Shown: in pieces, positions 1 to 6,977 of the stretch
Position numbering within the stretch: position 1 is the stretch's first letter
Layout of the letters: every line of letters starts with the position of its first letter
Assembly (NCBI GenBank): GCA_022866195.1
Contig: JALHUF010000676.1
Coordinates: 1-15,175 of the forward strand
Source: Terriglobia bacterium
GTDB lineage: Bacteria; Acidobacteriota; Terriglobia; UBA7540
Length of the DNA stretch: 15,175 bases
Direction of reading: 5' to 3'
Notes under the pieces: generated by a model
The model's input: the letters and a program-made list of their open reading frames with translations, nothing else
What the model was told of the DNA's origin: nothing
Databases searched by the model: none
Program-made: the position numbers and the translations under genes

Positions 1-956
1 CGGGTAACGAGCGCGCGTGCACAGCCTTCGTGCGCGACTACCTGGCGGCGCGGAACTACCAGGTTGATCTCCAGCCCGTGGGCCCCGAGCGCGCCAACGT
101 GTTTGCCACGCGGGGAGTACCGGAAGTCGTGCTGAGCACGCACCTCGATACGGTTCCGCCCTTTTTCCCGGCCCGCGAAGATGAGGAATTCATTTACGGA
201 CGCGGGGCGTGCGATGCCAAGGGCATCATAGCCGCGCAGATCGCGGCGGCGGAGCGGCTGGTGGGCGAGGGCGTGGGAAACTTCGGCCTGCTGTTTCTGG
301 TGGGCGAGGAAACGCTGAGCGACGGCGCGCGGGTGGCCAACCTTTCACCGCGCGGCGCGAAGTACATCATCAACGGCGAGCCTACGGACAACAAGCTGGC
401 GCTGGGCAGCAAAGGCATTCTGCGCGTGGATGTGCGCACCAAGGGCAAGATGGCGCATTCGGCTTATCCGGAGCTGGGGGAATCGGCCGTGGAGAAGCTG
501 CTGGATATCCTGGCCGACGTGCGGAAGCTCCCCTTGCCCGCCGACCCCGTGCTGGGACCCTCGACACTCAACATCGGGGTGATTTCCGGCGGGCGTGCCG
601 CCAACGTCGTTCCGGATGAGGCGCAGGCCCAAGTTCTTATCCGCACGGTGGACGACGGCCGGGAGCTGCGCGCCGCCCACGGGCGGCTGTTGGCAGGCCG
701 GGCGGAATTCGAGTTTGTCCGCGATACGCCTGCGCTCAGGATGGAGAAGCTCGACGGCTTCGAGACGGAAGTCGTTGCGTTCACCACCGACTTGCCGAAC
801 CTGACGGGCTGGGGTCGGCCATTGCTTCTGGGCCCGGGCTCTATCCGCGAGGCACACACGGACCACGAGCGGGTTCGGAAAGCCGACCTGACGCACGCCG
901 TAGACCTTTATTGCCGGCTGCTGCGAGAGCTCAAGGCAAGACGAATTGAAGATTGA
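1..956 (+). CDS. dapE: M20-family metallo-deacylase, probable succinyl-diaminopimelate desuccinylase (5' partial)
   Basis: This is a zinc-dependent M20 amidohydrolase cut by the window start. The reading frame is open from base 3, giving G-N-E-R-A-C-T-A-F before the GTG at 30, so the true start lies outside. Numbered from that GTG, the family metal and catalytic motifs are visible: S-T-H-L-D-T-V-P-P (H38, D40), G-R-G-A-C-D-A-K-G (D62) and G-E-E (E93, E94). The small dimerisation domain follows at about residues 110-215, and a late G-P-G-S-I-R-E-A-H-T motif supplies the last metal histidine. Sequence alone does not separate DapE from ArgE-type deacylases. I choose DapE because asd, dapB, dapA and dapD follow on the same strand and DapD makes succinylated intermediates. 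The last codons and the TGA stop lie inside a heptad repeat. Confidence 0.8.
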   Translation, partial: GNERACTAFVRDYLAARNYQVDLQPVGPERANVFATRGVPEVVLSTHLDTVPPFFPAREDEEFIYGRGACDAKGIIAAQIAAAERLVGEGVGNFGLLFLVGEETLSDGARVANLSPRGAKYIINGEPTDNKLALGSKGILRVDVRTKGKMAHSAYPELGESAVEKLLDILADVRKLPLPADPVLGPSTLNIGVISGGRAANVVPDEAQAQVLIRTVDDGRELRAAHGRLLAGRAEFEFVRDTPALRMEKLDGFETEVVAFTTDLPNLTGWGRPLLLGPGSIREAHTDHERVRKADLTHAVDLYCRLLRELKARRIED

Positions 957-1012
957 TGATTGAGGATTGTCGACTGAAAAAAGTTCGAAATCGACAATCT
1001 TCAATCGTCAAT
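945..1012. repeat. Degenerate heptad repeats forming an inverted repeat (dapE-asd spacer)
   Basis: Five tandem 7-base units start at 945: ATTGAAG, ATTGATG, ATTGAGG, ATTGTCG and ACTGAAA. The segment 991-1012 is the reverse complement of 952-973 at 20 of 22 positions, so the transcript could fold into a long hairpin with a 17-base loop. The repeat begins inside dapE and supplies its Ile-Glu-Asp-stop end. There is no T-tract after the hairpin, so it is not a standard intrinsic terminator. Confidence 0.85.
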
Positions 1013-1065
1013 TGATTTGGGGGCAGAAAGGAGTACGCGCGGGTTTATCCCGCGAGAAAGCCATC

Positions 1066-2115
1066 ATGAGAAAAATCGAAGTCGGTATCCTGGGGGCCAC
1101 AGGGATGGTGGGGCAGCGCTTTGTGAGCCTACTCGAACACCATCCGTGGTTCGAGGTCGCGTGGCTGGCGGCCTCGGAGCGGTCGGCGGGCAGGACGTAC
1201 GCCGAGGCGTGCAACTGGCGCCTGCGTGAGCCTCTGCCCAAGACCGCGCGCGAACTGCCGGTCGAGGAGTGCAAGCCGGGCAAGGCTCCCCAACTGGTCT
1301 TCGCCTCGCTCGATTCCAAGGTAGCGGGTGAGGTGGAGAAGGAATTTGCCCACGCTGGCCACGTCGTCGTGTCGAATTCCTCGAATCACCGCATGGACCC
1401 GGACGTTCCTTTGCTCATTCCCGAGGTCAATCCGGAGCATCTCGCTTTAGTCCGCGTCCAGAAGCACGAACGAAAGTGGAAGGGCATGATTGTCACCAAT
1501 CCCAATTGCACGACGGTGGGCCTGGTGATGTCCCTGGCGCCACTGGAAAAGACTTTTGGGCTGGAAAAGGTGATGATGACCAGCATGCAGGCGGTTTCCG
1601 GCGCCGGCTATCCCGGCCTGCCCGTGCTGGACATCATCGGCAACGTCATTCCCTTCATTGGCGGCGAGGAAGAAAAGGTTGAGCGCGAAACGCGGAAGCT
1701 GCTGGGCAAGTTTGTGGATGGCCACGTGCTGATGGGCGACTTCGCCGTCAGCGCGCACTGCAATCGCGTACTGGTCGAAGACGGGCACACGGAGTCCATC
1801 TCGGTTTCCCTGCGGACGAAGGCCACGGTGGAAGACTTGATTGAGGCTTGGCGGAAGTTTCATGCCCGGCCCCAGGAACTGCACTTGCCTTCCGCGCCGA
1901 AGCATCCCATCATTGTGCGCGAGGAGCGGGACCGGCCGCAACCTAAGTTCGATGTCTGGACCGAGAACGGCATGGCCACGGTGGTCGGGCGCGTCCGGCC
2001 TTGCCCGGTGCTGCAATTCAAGTACACGGCGCTCAGCCATAACACCATTCGCGGCGCTGCCGGCGCCGCCTTGCTCAACGCTGAGCTGATGAAGGCGGAA
2101 GGATATTTAGACTAG
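1066..2115 (+). CDS. asd: Aspartate-semialdehyde dehydrogenase, archaeal/fungal type
   Basis: Asd reduces aspartyl phosphate to aspartate semialdehyde with NADPH, the branch point to lysine, threonine and isoleucine. The product is 349 residues from ATG 1066. A Rossmann G-x-x-G-x-V-G motif lies at residues 10-16 (GATGMVG). The catalytic cysteine is C148 in T-N-P-N-C-T-T, and the likely catalytic histidine is H241 in R-V-L-V-E-D-G-H-T-E. The stretch around residues 180-215, with D-I-I-G-N-V-I-P-F and a charged helix, matches the archaeal/fungal subclass rather than the enterobacterial one. The frame stays open upstream to 967, but that part is repeat DNA and the Rossmann strand begins directly after 1066. 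No strong ribosome site precedes 1066. It lies in a same-strand dap gene run. Confidence 0.93.
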   Translation: MRKIEVGILGATGMVGQRFVSLLEHHPWFEVAWLAASERSAGRTYAEACNWRLREPLPKTARELPVEECKPGKAPQLVFASLDSKVAGEVEKEFAHAGHVVVSNSSNHRMDPDVPLLIPEVNPEHLALVRVQKHERKWKGMIVTNPNCTTVGLVMSLAPLEKTFGLEKVMMTSMQAVSGAGYPGLPVLDIIGNVIPFIGGEEEKVERETRKLLGKFVDGHVLMGDFAVSAHCNRVLVEDGHTESISVSLRTKATVEDLIEAWRKFHARPQELHLPSAPKHPIIVREERDRPQPKFDVWTENGMATVVGRVRPCPVLQFKYTALSHNTIRGAAGAALLNAELMKAEGYLD

Positions 2116-2126
2116 GTGCCGGATTT

Positions 2127-2203
2127 CAGGAAAGTGTAAAGGGTAAAGGTTAAAGGGTAAGAGTCCGAACGATAGCCTTTTACACTTTACACTTTAACCT
2201 TTC
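2127..2203. repeat. Heptad repeats with inverted arm (asd-dapB spacer)
   Basis: From about 2131 there are period-7 units AAAGTGT, AAAGGGT, AAAGGTT and AAAGGGT. After a short unrelated stretch, the opposite-strand form follows at about 2177-2203 (CCTTTTACACTTTACAC and onward). Aligning the arms as inverted repeats gives roughly 20 matches in 26 positions by eye. The unit differs from that in the dapE-asd spacer, but the 7-base period and the hairpin layout are the same. Confidence 0.8.
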
Positions 2204-2225
2204 TGGCTTGTTGGCGTCGCCTAAC

Positions 2226-2966
2226 ATGCATGACCACTCTGCCAACTCCGGAACAGCACGCCCGCTAAGTCTCGCCGTCCTGGGTTACGGCAAGATGGGC
2301 AAGGTGATTGCCCAACTGGCTCCGCAGCGGGGGTTCGAGGTTCGTCTCTCCCTCGACATCGACGCCAACCAGAACGGGGCAGGCATCACGCGGGGGAACT
2401 TCCAGGGCATCGACGTCTGCGTGGAGTTCACCGAGCCCGGCGCCGTGCTCGAGAATATCCGCCGCGTGGCTGCGCTGGGCTGCAATCTGGTGGTGGGGAC
2501 CACGGGCTGGCACGAGCGTGTCGCGGAAGTCCGCCAGGTGATTGAGGCGAGCGGCGTGGGCATGGTTTACGCTGCGAACTTCTCCATCGGCGTGCAACTC
2601 TTCTATCGCTTGGCGCGCGCGGCAGGGGAAATCTTCGCCGGCTTTCCCATGTATGAGCCTTACCTCACCGAGGCGCACCACAAATTCAAGAAAGATGCGC
2701 CTTCCGGCACGGCGCTGGAAATCAAACGGCAAGTCCAGCCGTATCTGCCGGGGCGCGAAATCCCGGTGGCCAGCGTGCGCGCGGGGCACATCCCCGGGGT
2801 ACACGAACTGGGATTCGATTCCGAGGCCGACACGGTGGTTCTGCGTCACACGGCGCGCGGCCGCCAAGGGTTTGCCGAGGGCGCGCTCTACGCAGCGCGC
2901 TGGGTGGTGGGCAAGAAAGGACTCTTCAGCTTTGCGGAAGTTTTGGAAAAAGGGGCTGGGGGCTAG
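2226..2966 (+). CDS. dapB: 4-hydroxy-tetrahydrodipicolinate reductase, short form
   Basis: DapB reduces hydroxy-tetrahydrodipicolinate to tetrahydrodipicolinate with NAD(P)H, the second step of the lysine branch. From ATG 2226 it is 246 residues, at the short end for the family. The nucleotide-binding strand is A-V-L-G-Y-G-K-M-G-K (residues 17-26). V-V-G-T-T-G-W lies at 89-95. The family signature E-A-H-H-K-F-K-K-D-A-P-S-G-T-A is at 149-163 and contains the catalytic His/Lys pair. A TTG at 2208 in the same frame would add six residues; neither start has a clear ribosome site, and I prefer the ATG. The last four residues (G-A-G-G) and the TAG stop are built from 7-base repeats that continue into the spacer. 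Confidence 0.93.
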   Translation: MHDHSANSGTARPLSLAVLGYGKMGKVIAQLAPQRGFEVRLSLDIDANQNGAGITRGNFQGIDVCVEFTEPGAVLENIRRVAALGCNLVVGTTGWHERVAEVRQVIEASGVGMVYAANFSIGVQLFYRLARAAGEIFAGFPMYEPYLTEAHHKFKKDAPSGTALEIKRQVQPYLPGREIPVASVRAGHIPGVHELGFDSEADTVVLRHTARGRQGFAEGALYAARWVVGKKGLFSFAEVLEKGAGG

Positions 2967-3003
2967 GTGCTAGGGGATTGTCGATTGACGATTGCCGATT
3001 GGG
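2952..3003. repeat. Two consecutive heptad families over the dapB 3' end
   Basis: Units GGGGCTG, GGGGCTA and GGTGCTA (2952-2972) run through the dapB stop codon at 2964-2966. Four units of a second family follow at 2976-3003: GATTGTC, GATTGAC, GATTGCC and GATTGGG. The second family has the same GATTG core as the dapE-asd spacer, about 2 kb upstream. Confidence 0.85.
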
Positions 3004-3074
3004 GAACTGAAAAGCGGGTCCGTGGCTAGTTGTTCGTGGTTCGCTGGGTGCGGCCGCGCGACATTAGGCCGGGT

Positions 3075-3116
3075 CCAGTTTCAAATTTCTGGTTTCCAGT
3101 TTCGATTTTCGCGTTC
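3075..3116. repeat. Heptad repeats before dapA
   Basis: Six contiguous 7-base units: CCAGTTT, CAAATTT, CTGGTTT, CCAGTTT, CGATTTT and CGCGTTC. A leading C and a terminal TTT are kept in most units while the middle varies. It ends just before the ribosome-binding region of dapA. Confidence 0.8.
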
Positions 3117-3120
3117 GATG

Positions 3121-3130
3121 AGGGGGGAGG
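3121..3130 (+). promoter_or_regulatory. Purine-rich ribosome-binding site of dapA
   Basis: The string AGGGGGGAGG ends two bases before ATG 3133. It supports 3133 over the in-frame ATG at 3118, which lies upstream of this site. Because the run is long, the pairing core could be its first half, giving a normal spacing. Confidence 0.6.
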
Positions 3131-3132
3131 CC

Positions 3133-4035
3133 ATGAATTTCGAACTCCGCGGCTGCGGTACGGCGCTGGTGACCCCTTTTGAGCGCGACGGCACAGTGGA
3201 CGAAGCGGCGCTGCGACGGCTGGTGCAGTTCCAGCTCCGGGAGGGAATTGATTTCCTGGTTCCCTGCGGGACTACCGGCGAGGCGCCCACGCTCGAACAC
3301 GGCGAATACCTGGGCGTCATCCGCGTGGTGATGGCGGAGGTCGCGAAGAAAGTGCCCGTCATCGCCGGCGTCGGCGGCAACAACACGCGCAAGGTGATCG
3401 AGCTGGCTCAGGAAGTCGAGAAGCTCGGCGTCGAGGGGATACTGTCGGTCGCGCCCTATTACAACAAGCCGACGCCGGAGGGCCTCTTCCAACACTTCCA
3501 AGCCATCGCGGAGGCGACGGAGCTGCCCGTGATTCTCTACAACGTTCCCGGACGCACGGCATCGAATATCGAGCCGGCCACGGTGGCGCGCCTCGCGAAG
3601 ATTCCCAACATCATCGGAATCAAGGAAGCTTCCGGCAGCATCACGCAGCAGATGGAAGTTTTGAGTGCCGTCGAGACCGGCTTCCGCGTGCTCTCGGGCG
3701 ACGATGCGTTTACCTTCCCGCTCATGGCGCTGGGGGGCGTGGGCGTGATTTCCGTGGTCTCAAACGAAATCCCGGCACAGATGACCAAACTCGCGCATCT
3801 GCTGCTCGACGGTAAGCTCGTCGAGGCGCGCCAGCTACACTTCCAGTTCCTGCCGCTCATGCAGGCAAACTTCCTGGAGACGAATCCCATCCCCGTCAAG
3901 GCCGCGCTGGCCATGATGGGCCTGATCGAGGAAGTGTACCGTTTGCCCCTGGTGCCGATGAAACCTGAGAACCGCGCCAAGCTGGAGAAGGTCCTGGCCG
4001 CACAAGGATTGCTTTCGGGCAGCACCGCGCCGTAG
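3133..4035 (+). CDS. dapA: 4-hydroxy-tetrahydrodipicolinate synthase
   Basis: DapA condenses pyruvate with aspartate semialdehyde, committing carbon to lysine. The 300-residue product has the usual length of this TIM-barrel aldolase family. Visible landmarks are P-C-G-T-T-G-E at 44-50 (pyruvate-carboxylate binding), A-P-Y-Y-N-K-P at 107-113 (Y109/Y110), I-L-Y-N-V-P-G-R-T at 134-142 with catalytic Y136, and I-G-I-K-E-A-S-G with the Schiff-base lysine K164. The S-G-D-D-A-F-T loop before G-G-V-G-V-I-S-V is also intact. It follows dapB after a 166-base spacer filled mostly with heptad repeats. Its downstream neighbour is a foreign-looking gene rather than the next dap gene. Confidence 0.96.
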   Translation: MNFELRGCGTALVTPFERDGTVDEAALRRLVQFQLREGIDFLVPCGTTGEAPTLEHGEYLGVIRVVMAEVAKKVPVIAGVGGNNTRKVIELAQEVEKLGVEGILSVAPYYNKPTPEGLFQHFQAIAEATELPVILYNVPGRTASNIEPATVARLAKIPNIIGIKEASGSITQQMEVLSAVETGFRVLSGDDAFTFPLMALGGVGVISVVSNEIPAQMTKLAHLLLDGKLVEARQLHFQFLPLMQANFLETNPIPVKAALAMMGLIEEVYRLPLVPMKPENRAKLEKVLAAQGLLSGSTAP

Positions 4036-4037
4036 GG

Positions 4038-4082
4038 CCGCCCTTCCGGGCGGTAGGAAGGCACCCGCGTGAAGCGCGGTGC
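4038..4082. repeat. Two REP-like hairpins after dapA
   Basis: A perfect 6-bp hairpin, CCGCCC-TTCC-GGGCGG (4038-4053), starts three bases after the dapA stop. A second imperfect one follows at 4061-4082, with GCACC/GGTGC outer arms and a CGC/GCG inner stem with one bulge. No T-tract follows either. The paired layout resembles REP doublets and may also slow transcription between dapA and the next gene. Confidence 0.55.
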
Positions 4083-4097
4083 ACGCACCACTATCCA

Positions 4098-4757
4098 ATG
4101 AGCACCCAGCAATCAATCCGGAATGCGCTACTCTCGGAAAGGAGGACCCACGAGGAATGGCGATTGAACGGCCTCCGTCTCCAGCTTGTGAGTCGGTTCG
4201 TGTTTCCCCGCTTGGGGTATCGCGTTCTCAAGGGCGAAGAAGAGTCTTGGGCGAGCATCAAGAAGAATCCTGCGTTGCTTCCCAAGCAGGGTGGACTTAC
4301 GCCCTATTTGCGTGATTATGCCGACTACATCGTCGTCGGCAAGCAGCACGGCGTCCTGATTGTTGACGTCAAGGCTCCAGTAAGCTCCCGTGTCAAGCCC
4401 TGGCGTGGCCCGTTCCACAGATGTCGGGTCACGTTTTCCGAACGTGAATGGAAAGAATACACAACAAGCGAGGTCCCCGTCATGCTCTTGCTCTGGGACT
4501 ACAACTCCGCAAAGAGACTGGATGAGCAGGATCAACCGGTATTCTATGCGCTAGTAAAGTTCAAGTCCTTGCCGCCTGCCAGAAAGCTCACGGGACAGTT
4601 CGAGGTGCGGATTGACCCCTGGAATCTCCAACCGAGAAGACTTAGTCCCCCAGTGTTTAAGAAGCTTGTGGCAAGATGCCGTGCCATGGAGGTCGAAGAA
4701 ATCAAGCCCGGATGCATCACGTGCTGTGCCCGTCCCAATGCGGGAAGGTCAAGATGA
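4098..4757 (+). CDS. Uncharacterised protein with a PD-(D/E)XK nuclease-like signature
   Basis: I do not recognise a named family. The 219-residue product has Y-A-D-Y-I-V-V-G followed by [10 protein letters not shown] (D73/D76, then D90-x-K92), spaced like the restriction-endonuclease core motif D-x(10-20)-[D/E]-x-K. About 25 residues later comes F-S-E-R-E-W-K-E-Y (113-121), resembling the F-x-L-S-x-x-E-W segment after the catalytic strand in several nuclease-like families. The candidate earlier acid is E19/E20. There is no signal peptide or membrane segment. Base composition differs from its neighbours: two hand-counted 60-base lines are 50% GC, against 72% for one in dapA. It splits dapA from dapD, and its stop overlaps the dapD start as ATGA. 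The cysteine-rich tail (C-I-T-C-C) is unusual. Nuclease function is inferred. Confidence 0.7.
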   Translation: MSTQQSIRNALLSERRTHEEWRLNGLRLQLVSRFVFPRLGYRVLKGEEESWASIKKNPALLPKQGGLTPYLRDYADYIVVGKQHGVLIVDVKAPVSSRVKPWRGPFHRCRVTFSEREWKEYTTSEVPVMLLLWDYNSAKRLDEQDQPVFYALVKFKSLPPARKLTGQFEVRIDPWNLQPRRLSPPVFKKLVARCRAMEVEEIKPGCITCCARPNAGRSR

Positions 4758-5731
4758 ATGATCTTGCGGACCGAATTGAGGAGCTTTTCGCGGAGGAGAC
4801 TGAGCAGTACAGTGAGGAATACTTCCACGCCTTTGATGAGCTGAAGGCCGCGCTGAACGAGGGACGGGTGCGGGCGGCGGAACCGGATCCGACCTCGCCC
4901 ACAGGGTGGAAGGTGAACACCTGGGTGAAGAAAGGGATTCTGCTGGGGTTCCGCATTGGCCGGGTTGTGGAGATGGGCCCTGTAGCGGCGGCGTCCCCGC
5001 CGCCGGACGCGAGCGGCGATGAGGACATCGCCGCTACAGATGCCGGCCTCCCGATTGCATCGGGACGGGTTCCGGCCGGCGCTACACAAGAGCCGCAACT
5101 TCAGACGGCGGAAGTTGCGCTACCAAGTCAATTCCGCGACAAGCACACGTTTCCGGTGAAGCAAATTCCGGCGGACCGGAACATTCGGATTGTTCCCGGG
5201 GGCTCAGCGATTCGCGACGGCTGTTACCTCGGCAAGGGCGTGGTCTGCATGCCGCCGATGTACGTCAATGTGGGAGCCTACGTGGACGACGATACGATGA
5301 TTGACTCCCACGCGCTGGTGGGCTCCTGCGCGCAAGTCGGCAAGAGAGTGCACATCAGCGCTGCCGCGCAAATCGGCGGAGTACTAGAACCCATCGGCGC
5401 GATGCCGGTGATTATCGAGGACGATGTCCTGGTGGGCGGCAACTGCGGCGTTTATGAAGGATGTATCGTGGGCGCCGGCGCCGTGCTTGCTGCCGGCACC
5501 ATTCTGACCGGCTCGACGCCCGTTTACGATTTGGTGCGCGATACCGTCTACCGTCGCGAAGGCGACAAACCACTGATGATTCCGCCGGGCGCGGTCGTCG
5601 TTCCCGGCGCGCGCGCCGTCACGAAGGGCCGCGGCAAGGAACTCGGCCTTTCCCTCTACACTCCCGTCATCATCAAATACCGCGACGAGAAGACCGACCA
5701 GGCAGTGCGGCTCGAGGAATTGCTGCGCTGA
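4754..5731 (+). CDS. dapD: Tetrahydrodipicolinate N-succinyltransferase with an in-frame repeat-derived insert
   Basis: DapD transfers succinyl from succinyl-CoA to tetrahydrodipicolinate. ATG 4754 gives [12 protein letters not shown], matching the start of the family, whose members are usually near 275 residues; this one is 325. The N-terminal helical domain (1-74) ends G-R-V-V-E-M. The left-handed beta-helix of hexapeptide repeats resumes at F127 and includes [15 protein letters not shown] and I-G-G-V-L-E-P. Residues 75-126 are extra, rich in Ala, Pro, Gly and Asp, and encoded by REP-like palindromes. Apart from the insert, the core motifs look intact, so the enzyme may be functional. It overlaps the preceding nuclease-like gene by four bases, which suggests translational coupling. 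Confidence 0.93.
   Translation: MNDLADRIEELFAEETEQYSEEYFHAFDELKAALNEGRVRAAEPDPTSPTGWKVNTWVKKGILLGFRIGRVVEMGPVAAASPPPDASGDEDIAATDAGLPIASGRVPAGATQEPQLQTAEVALPSQFRDKHTFPVKQIPADRNIRIVPGGSAIRDGCYLGKGVVCMPPMYVNVGAYVDDDTMIDSHALVGSCAQVGKRVHISAAAQIGGVLEPIGAMPVIIEDDVLVGGNCGVYEGCIVGAGAVLAAGTILTGSTPVYDLVRDTVYRREGDKPLMIPPGAVVVPGARAVTKGRGKELGLSLYTPVIIKYRDEKTDQAVRLEELLR
4980..5123. repeat. Tandem REP-like palindromes inside dapD
   Basis: Four hairpins lie in a row within the coding frame. They are GGCGGCG-TCCC-CGCCGCC (4987-5004), AGCGGCGAT-N6-ATCGCCGCT (5012-5035), TCCCGAT-TGC-ATCGGGA inside GCCGGCC/GGCCGGC arms (5042-5080), and CGCAACTTC-N8-GAAGTTGCG (5094-5119). The first two are bracketed by an 11-bp perfect inverted repeat, CTGTAGCGGCG at 4980-4990 and CGCCGCTACAG at 5029-5039. 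Three units end in CGCTAC, which looks like a module boundary. The insert keeps the reading frame. Confidence 0.85.
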
Positions 5732-5739
5732 GGGGAGTC

Positions 5740-5801
5740 GTCAGTTCCCAGTTGTCAGTTGCCAGTCACACCACGGCAACGGACTGCGGACAACGAACAG
5801 T
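5740..5801. repeat. Heptad repeats after dapD
   Basis: Units GTCAGTT, CCCAGTT, GTCAGTT and GCCAGTC (5740-5767) are followed by opposite-strand-like units CGGCAAC, GGACTGC, GGACAAC and GAACAGT (5774-5801). The two halves are only partly complementary. The rest of the 215-base dapD-thrB spacer (5802-5946) has an AT-richer patch at about 5820-5860 and some GC hairpin potential, but I recognise no promoter or riboswitch in it. Confidence 0.8.
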
Positions 5802-5946
5802 CCACTCCTAGTCGCCGACATCTTTTCTTATCCCACCGATAAAAATTCCCGATTTCACATGGGTACCGACAACCTCTATTCTGCGAATGCGGCAGAGCCG
5901 CCGGCGGGACAGGTGTCAGCCGCTTTGTCCGCAGATAGGGGGCACC

Positions 5947-6927
5947 ATGGCGAACCAATCCGTTCTGGTGCGCGTGCCAGCCACCGTAGGAAACTTCGGT
6001 GGCGCGATGAACTGCGCCGCGCTGGCGCTGGACGCGCCCTTGAACGTCAAGGTCACCCCGCGGCTTGACGGGCACGTGGGCCTCCGCTACTTCGGCCCGC
6101 ACGGCGAGCGCGTGCCGCGCGACCGCTCCAACTGGGTGGTCCGCACCTTGGAGGCGGCCCTGCACCTGAGAGGATTTGAGTTCACCGGCGCCGACTTTGA
6201 AATTTACAGCTCCCTGCCGGTGGCGGTCGGACTGGGGTCCAGCACCGCCGCGGTTCTGGCTGGGCTGCTCGCAGCGGAGCGCCTGTTCCGGCTGGGCCTG
6301 GATGAGAAGGCGCTTTTCGAGCTGGCGGCAATTTACGACGATCGCCAAGACAGCTTGCGGGCGGCCTGGCTGGGCGGGTTTGTGGTGACGACCCCCGAAG
6401 GGGCCTCGCAGGTCCACCGGTGCACCGTCGTCCCGGAGAACTTCACGCTGAGTGTGGTAGTGCCCGAGGCTTCGCCGGCCTCCCGCGCGCGAAGGCAATG
6501 CTCCTCGGTTCGGCCGCCGGGTCTGGGCGCGGCGGCCCATCTGAGCCGGGCGGAGACGCTTGCCGAGTTTTTCGCTCGGCCGGGGAACGAGGAGTCGTCC
6601 TGGTTTGATGCCCCCTTGCCGCCTACCTGCCAGAAGGAGGTCCCCGGCCTGGAAGACGCCCTGGGGGTTCGGGTGCCGGGCGTGTTCGCTGTCTTCGTGT
6701 GCGGGTCAGGCCCGGCGGTAGGCGTCCTCGCCCAGGAGGGGTCCGCTAGGGCCGTCGCGGCAGTACGTAAATGCTTTGCCCGGCGGGGTGTGGATTGCTG
6801 CACGGCTGACTTCAGGCCCACGAATGCCGGCGCCCGCGAGTGGAACGGGGTGTGGCCACAAGTCGCCCTGCCGCCGCTGCGGGGGCGGGGCGCCGTGCCT
6901 CAAAAGCCCACCTTCATTCCGGTCTAA
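5947..6927 (+). CDS. thrB: GHMP kinase, divergent homoserine kinase
   Basis: This 326-residue GHMP-family kinase most likely phosphorylates homoserine for threonine synthesis. The start at ATG 5947 has AGGGGG four bases upstream. The ATP loop is L-P-V-A-V-G-L-G-S-S-T-A-A (90-102). The third GHMP motif is C-G-S-G-P-A-V-G (252-259), preceded by L-S-R-A and V-P-G-L-E segments found in ThrB. Two positions usually conserved in homoserine kinases differ: N-L-G-P-G-F-D is here N-F-G-G-A-M-N (residues 16-22), and the H-P-D-N segment is D-R-Q-D-S (132-136). The substrate is therefore less certain than the fold. Neighbouring asd and a thrC fragment further along support the homoserine assignment. Confidence 0.7.
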   Translation: MANQSVLVRVPATVGNFGGAMNCAALALDAPLNVKVTPRLDGHVGLRYFGPHGERVPRDRSNWVVRTLEAALHLRGFEFTGADFEIYSSLPVAVGLGSSTAAVLAGLLAAERLFRLGLDEKALFELAAIYDDRQDSLRAAWLGGFVVTTPEGASQVHRCTVVPENFTLSVVVPEASPASRARRQCSSVRPPGLGAAAHLSRAETLAEFFARPGNEESSWFDAPLPPTCQKEVPGLEDALGVRVPGVFAVFVCGSGPAVGVLAQEGSARAVAAVRKCFARRGVDCCTADFRPTNAGAREWNGVWPQVALPPLRGRGAVPQKPTFIPV

Positions 6928-6944
6928 AGCCCACAAGGAAAGGG

Positions 6945-6974
6945 TTGACGGGGGTGGTGGGGTTGTGCTACGTT
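6945..6974 (+). promoter_or_regulatory. Putative sigma-70-type promoter for the ilv genes
   Basis: TTGACG at 6945-6950 (5 of 6 to the -35 consensus) is followed after 18 bases by TACGTT at 6969-6974. A TG-C extension sits just before the hexamer. The -10 match itself is weak (3 of 6), partly offset by the extended TG. It lies 54 bases before the ilvB start, in the only wide junction of the + strand run that lacks both heptads and hairpins. Confidence 0.5.
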
Positions 6975-6977
6975 ACC

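Noticed and set aside
345..1004. Long open frame on the - strand across the dapE 3' end
   Set aside because: It is antisense to a conserved M20 peptidase, starts in repeat DNA and has no recognisable motif; it is a by-product of high GC.
945..1012. CRISPR-like array or intrinsic terminator
   Set aside because: Units are only 7 bases with no unique spacers, and no T-tract follows the stem.
967..1065. Upstream extension of asd to a TTG-type start at 967
   Set aside because: The added residues come from the heptad hairpin and a linker, while the family start lies at 1066.
4038..4053. Intrinsic terminator after dapA
   Set aside because: The hairpin is strong but is followed by GTAGGAAGG rather than T residues; a REP-like repeat fits better.
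4980..5123. dapD as a frameshifted pseudogene
   Set aside because: The frame is continuous from 4754 to 5731 and both domains retain family residues, so the extra segment is an in-frame insert.
5802..5946. Riboswitch or attenuator before thrB
   Set aside because: There is some GC pairing, but no known lysine, cobalamin or T-box consensus and no leader peptide with repeated regulatory codons.
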